A DNA stretch of 42,013 nt from IMG/VR virus record IMGVR_UViG_3300037358_000204, positions 1 to 42,013 of that record; one strand, written 5' to 3'. Below the pieces are notes generated by a model. It was given only the letters and a program-made list of their open reading frames with translations, was not told the origin of the DNA and made no database searches. Shown here in pieces: positions 39,389 to 42,013 of the stretch (positions are counted from its first letter, which is position 1; every line of letters begins with the position of its first letter). The position numbers and the translations under genes are program-made. Source of the DNA: a virus.

Positions 39389-39805
39389 ATGAGCAAAGCA
39401 CTCGATTCCCTTCACCGCGCCGCCCTCGATAAACGCCGCTGCGACCGCGACCCCCTCGACGTGCGCGCCGAGACTCATGAGTTTTTCGTCGTCTCCAAAA
39501 TCATCGAGGGGCGCCAATTCTATTTCGCCGGATTCAATTCTCTTTCCGGTGGTGAGGATAACAATGAGTGGTCCCTCGTCTATCGCGCCGCCCGCTTTTA
39601 TCAAAGCCATGAAATCGCCAGCCGGGAGGCGCGTTTTCTCAATGCCGCCGTCATGGCTGGCCGCGTCACCCTCACCCCCTTCCCCAATGCCAAATTAGTA
39701 TCCGCCGAAGATCATTTCGATCATCGCGCAATCGAACAATTCACCCGCCCGTCCTCCCCTTCCTTGGAAACTATCCCCATTCCGCCCTCCACGCCCGCCT
39801 CCTGA
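39389..39805 (+). CDS. Early protein of unknown function
   Basis: This is a 138-residue protein. The N-terminal helix (SKALDSLHRAALDKRRCD) leads into a beta-rich middle (THEFFVVSKIIEGRQFYFAG) and a Glu/Asn loop (SGGEDNNEWSLVYRAARFYQ). The C-terminus is Pro/Ser-rich and probably disordered. No family is recognised. It starts at an ATG preceded by TTTTCCC. Confidence 0.68.
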   Translation: MSKALDSLHRAALDKRRCDRDPLDVRAETHEFFVVSKIIEGRQFYFAGFNSLSGGEDNNEWSLVYRAARFYQSHEIASREARFLNAAVMAGRVTLTPFPNAKLVSAEDHFDHRAIEQFTRPSSPSLETIPIPPSTPAS

Positions 39806-39806
39806 T

Positions 39807-39843
39807 TTTTCATCCTTCATCCTTCTGCCTTCATCATTCCCCC
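39807..39843. repeat. Phrase repeat E
   Basis: TTTTTCATCCTTCATCCTTC followed by TGCCTTCATCATTCCCC leads directly to the GTG start of the next gene. It matches the phrase before the transposase (32028-32068). Confidence 0.65.
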
Positions 39844-39844
39844 C

Positions 39845-40516
39845 GTGACCCGTGCCGCCAACAACCACTACTGGGCTCTCGCCACCGAGGCCCGCGCCGC
39901 CCTGCGCAATTTCGGCCGCGCCGTTACTGAAGAGCAATGGCAGCGCGAACGCGGCGCCATTCATCTTGCCGCCGGCGCCGTGAACCCCGACGGATCCCCG
40001 CTCTCCTCCAAATACCTCACCCTCGACCTCTTCAAAAAAGTCAAAGCCGAATTCCTCTCCTGGTCCAAACCCGCCGATCTCACCGCCCAGATCGCCGCCC
40101 TCAACGAGGATTACACCCGGTGGCGTTACGTCGCCGATGCTGTCTTGGATCGCATGGCCGCCCACCTCGACGCCCTCGGCCGCCCGCAGGAGGCCGTCCA
40201 TCGCGGTCCCGGCCGCGATGGTTATTTGCTCTACCTCTTTCGCCGCGTCGGCGCCACCCCCGCCCATATCATTGACCTCGCCGACACCACCCCGCTCGCC
40301 CGCTGGAAAGTCATGTCCTCCCTGATGTACCGCTACGACCAGGTCATGCGCAAAACCGCCGGCCACTCCCGCGCCGCCCCCTCCGCGGCTTTAGCGAAGG
40401 AGGGCCAACTCGAAACCTCCATCTCGAAACTCGAAACCAACCCACCTCTCCACCGCCCCTTCGATTCCCCCTCCGAAATCCCCGCTCTCGCCGCCCGCGC
40501 CGACGATCCTTTCTAA
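39845..40516 (+). CDS. Unknown early protein with repeat-encoded tail
   Basis: This 223-residue protein starts with GTG. Helical domain: NNHYWALATEARAALRNFGR, then KYLTLDLFKKVKAEFLSWSK, and later RDGYLLYLFRRVGATPAHII and VMSSLMYRYDQVMRK. From about residue 178 the protein is encoded by a REP-like hairpin followed by CGAAAC phrase units, giving a low-complexity linker (SAALAKEGQLETSISKLETN), before a short end with a conserved-looking ALAARADDPF. Function is unknown. Confidence 0.68.
   Translation: MTRAANNHYWALATEARAALRNFGRAVTEEQWQRERGAIHLAAGAVNPDGSPLSSKYLTLDLFKKVKAEFLSWSKPADLTAQIAALNEDYTRWRYVADAVLDRMAAHLDALGRPQEAVHRGPGRDGYLLYLFRRVGATPAHIIDLADTTPLARWKVMSSLMYRYDQVMRKTAGHSRAAPSAALAKEGQLETSISKLETNPPLHRPFDSPSEIPALAARADDPF
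40379..40438. repeat. REP-like hairpin 5 and phrase D, both translated
   Basis: CCCTCCGCGGCTTTAGCGAA followed by GGAGGG (40379-40404), then CTCGAAACCTCCATCTCGAA and ACTCGAAACC (40409-40438). Both lie in frame in the gene at 39845-40516. Confidence 0.78.
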
Positions 40517-40519
40517 CCC

Positions 40520-40744
40520 ATGCATCCGGCCCTCCAGGCCATCGGCCTCACCCGCGAACAGGTCCAGGCCCTGACCGCTTCCTGTCGTCCCGTGGCCGCC
40601 GTGCGTCCACGCCCGATTACCAGCCACCACGACCGCCGCATCTACATGCGCCGCTATTATCGGCTGCGTCTCATCCAACGCCGCGCCTGCCAGCGCGCCT
40701 CTATGCGCCACCGCCGCGCCAGTGCCAAAACCATTTGCCAATAA
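40520..40744 (+). CDS. Small basic protein, last early gene
   Basis: This is a 74-residue protein, very rich in Arg (about 19 Arg): MHPALQAIGLTREQVQALTA, then DRRIYMRRYYRLRLIQRR. It starts three bases after the upstream stop. The high charge suggests nucleic-acid binding. Such a protein at the phage end could help fold the DNA ends. It has no family. Confidence 0.6.
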   Translation: MHPALQAIGLTREQVQALTASCRPVAAVRPRPITSHHDRRIYMRRYYRLRLIQRRACQRASMRHRRASAKTICQ

Positions 40745-41092
40745 TTTTCCTTTCCTTTTCTAAAAGACGTTATTTCCTGTCCTCTAAAACCGGTCACTGC
40801 GCCCTAAATTCCGTCCCAAACATTCTTCCATCGCCCCTCCGCTCATGATTTCCGTCCCAAACCTCGCCCTGGCCCCCAAAACGACCCCGCCGGTCAATTT
40901 CTTCGGGGCAATTCAGGTCTCTTAAGGCTTCTTAAAGCCTTCCCAAACCCACCTGCCGAAACCCGGTCCGACTAGGCTGGCGAATTGGCGGGGGCTGTCC
41001 CGGGTGGCGTTCTAACGGCTGTTTCCACGGTCACGCCGGGAATTTTGCGGCTGACGTCCCGCTCCCATCTTTTTACCCTCTATTCCCCCACC
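40745..41092. other. Right end region with repeated boxes
   Basis: About 350 bp without a gene. Two identical TTCCGTCCCAAAC boxes (40809-40821, 40850-40862) and a related CCTTCCCAAAC (40938-40948) are spaced 41 and 87 bp apart, the sort of arrangement expected for transposase end-binding sites. A perfect 7-bp hairpin (AAGGCTT, CTTA, AAGCCTT) lies at 40924-40941. From about 40970 the sequence is likely host. No TG...CA end or target duplication could be matched to the left side. Confidence 0.55.
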
Positions 41093-42013
41093 ATGCGCTC
41101 TACCCTCTCGCTCCGCTCCCTCACGCCGTTGCTCGCCGCCACGCTGCTGACCTGGGCCGTCGCCCAACCCGCCCACGCCGAGGTCACTTTCGTCGGCGCC
41201 TACGGACTCACTCCGTTCCAGCAATTCAGCAGACCCTCCAGCGTGTCGCAGGACGCCCAGGGCCACATTTGGGTGGCCGACCCGGGTCTGGGAAATATTC
41301 TCGAATTCTCGCCAGAAGGCAAGGTGCTCAACACCTGGGGCACGCATGGAAATATCAAAACCTATCTGCCCGGCGCCATCGCCCTGACCGTCGCCCCCAA
41401 CGGCTACCTCTACGTCCTGCGCGGCAATGGCACCATTTACAAATGCGACCTCCACGGCAATATCAAGGCCACTTACAGCATCTTTCCCCGCGTGCTCACC
41501 CCGCTTGACCTTACGGCGGACGCCGACAGCAACCTGTACGTAATCGGCCAGACCAAGGACGCGGTCTACCGCTACAACTCCAACGGCGAATTCGTCGCCG
41601 AGTGGTTGCTGACCGGGACCACGGAAACAGTCACCCCCATCGCCATCAACGCCCACATCGTCGGCCGCACCACCTACCTGTATGTCAGCGACTCCCGCTC
41701 GCGTATCCTCAAATACAGCACCAACGGTGTGCTGCTCAAGACGTACGGGCATTTCGGCGCGGGCCGCGGCGAGTTGGACTATGCCAAGGGCGTGGCCGTG
41801 GACCCGAACGGCCTCGTGTACGTCTGCGACTATCACAATGACCGCGTGGAAATTTTCGAACCCAACGGCGACTTCGCGCACCTCATCATCGGCCCCACCG
41901 CCAACCCGCCCCTCGACAAGACGGCACCGCTCGACATCATCTACTACCACCAGACCAACAGCATCTACGTCCTCTACCTCTACGGGCCCCTGGTGCGGTA
42001 TAGTCTGTTTTAG
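41093..42013 (+). CDS. Secreted NHL-repeat beta-propeller protein (host flank)
   Basis: This is a 306-residue host protein. Signal peptide: MRSTLSLRSLTPLLAATLLT, cleaved near AQPAHA. The mature protein has NHL repeats: PSSVSQDAQGHIWVADPG, IALTVAPNGYLYVLRGNG, LDLTADADSNLYVIGQTKD and AKGVAVDPNGLVYVCDYHND. Such six-bladed propellers bind partners outside the cytoplasm, and some act as enzymes. The ATG at 41093 follows CCCCCACC, the C-rich start context shared with the phage early genes. Longer frames upstream cross non-coding sequence. The gene is complete and ends at the window edge. Confidence 0.85.
   Translation: MRSTLSLRSLTPLLAATLLTWAVAQPAHAEVTFVGAYGLTPFQQFSRPSSVSQDAQGHIWVADPGLGNILEFSPEGKVLNTWGTHGNIKTYLPGAIALTVAPNGYLYVLRGNGTIYKCDLHGNIKATYSIFPRVLTPLDLTADADSNLYVIGQTKDAVYRYNSNGEFVAEWLLTGTTETVTPIAINAHIVGRTTYLYVSDSRSRILKYSTNGVLLKTYGHFGAGRGELDYAKGVAVDPNGLVYVCDYHNDRVEIFEPNGDFAHLIIGPTANPPLDKTAPLDIIYYHQTNSIYVLYLYGPLVRYSLF

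Noticed and set aside
29564-40744. Reverse transcriptase, retron or diversity-generating element
   Set aside because: No reverse transcriptase motif is visible in any reading frame of the early genes, and no template/variable repeat pair is seen near the fibre genes.
40924-40941. Terminator of the early operon
   Set aside because: A perfect 7-bp hairpin but followed by CCCAAACCC, not a T-run.

Overview
The window holds a nearly complete transposable (Mu-related) prophage of about 39 kb. On the left it is flanked by a host adenine deaminase gene (minus strand, 1-1710) and on the right by a host gene for a secreted NHL-repeat protein (plus strand, 41093-42013). The DNA is GC-rich, the plus strand is C-rich almost throughout, and start codons lack Shine-Dalgarno sequences; many are preceded by a short C/T-rich tract instead. 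Gaps between genes are filled with short periodic 'phrase' repeats and REP-like hairpins of the kind common in large Verrucomicrobiota/Planctomycetota-type genomes. I therefore infer a GC-rich Gram-negative host, possibly Verrucomicrobiota, but there is no marker gene to prove it.

Layout. The prophage is read outward from a control region at about 29465-29563. To the left (minus strand) come an XRE repressor, two probable lysogenic-conversion or membrane genes, a group of small pre-packaging genes, the Mu-type DNA packaging and head genes (gp27-like, terminase gp28, DUF935 portal, protease/scaffold, decoration protein, major capsid, gp36-like, MuF-like, gpG-like, gp37-like), and then a tail module. 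The tail module contains a tail tube candidate, a tape measure, two fibre-like proteins with Sec signal peptides, a membrane protein with an internal lipobox, a family 2 glycosyltransferase, a hub protein and a terminal tail protein. No sheath gene is seen, so the virion is most likely a siphovirus with a Mu-type head, as in B3/D3112.

To the right (plus strand) lie the early genes: small DNA-binding proteins, a DUF3102-like protein, the DDE transposase (MuA analogue), the AAA ATPase (MuB analogue), a J-domain protein, a Gam-like protein, a foreign-looking cassette (DUF5131, unknown, GNAT, 33-aa ORF), and four small unknown genes. The right end carries repeated TTCCGTCCCAAAC boxes that could be transposase end sites.

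How it works together. The central repressor and the divergent early promoter decide between lysogeny and replicative transposition by the A/B pair. The late leftward genes build and fill the particle. I found no recognisable endolysin, no Mor/C activator and no clear target-site duplication. The most unusual features are the repeat phrases and hairpins that occupy nearly all gaps and in several places are translated inside genes, the signal peptides on tail-fibre-like proteins beside a glycosyltransferase, a transposase with Glu at the expected second catalytic Asp, and a DUF5131-GNAT cassette of opposite strand composition.
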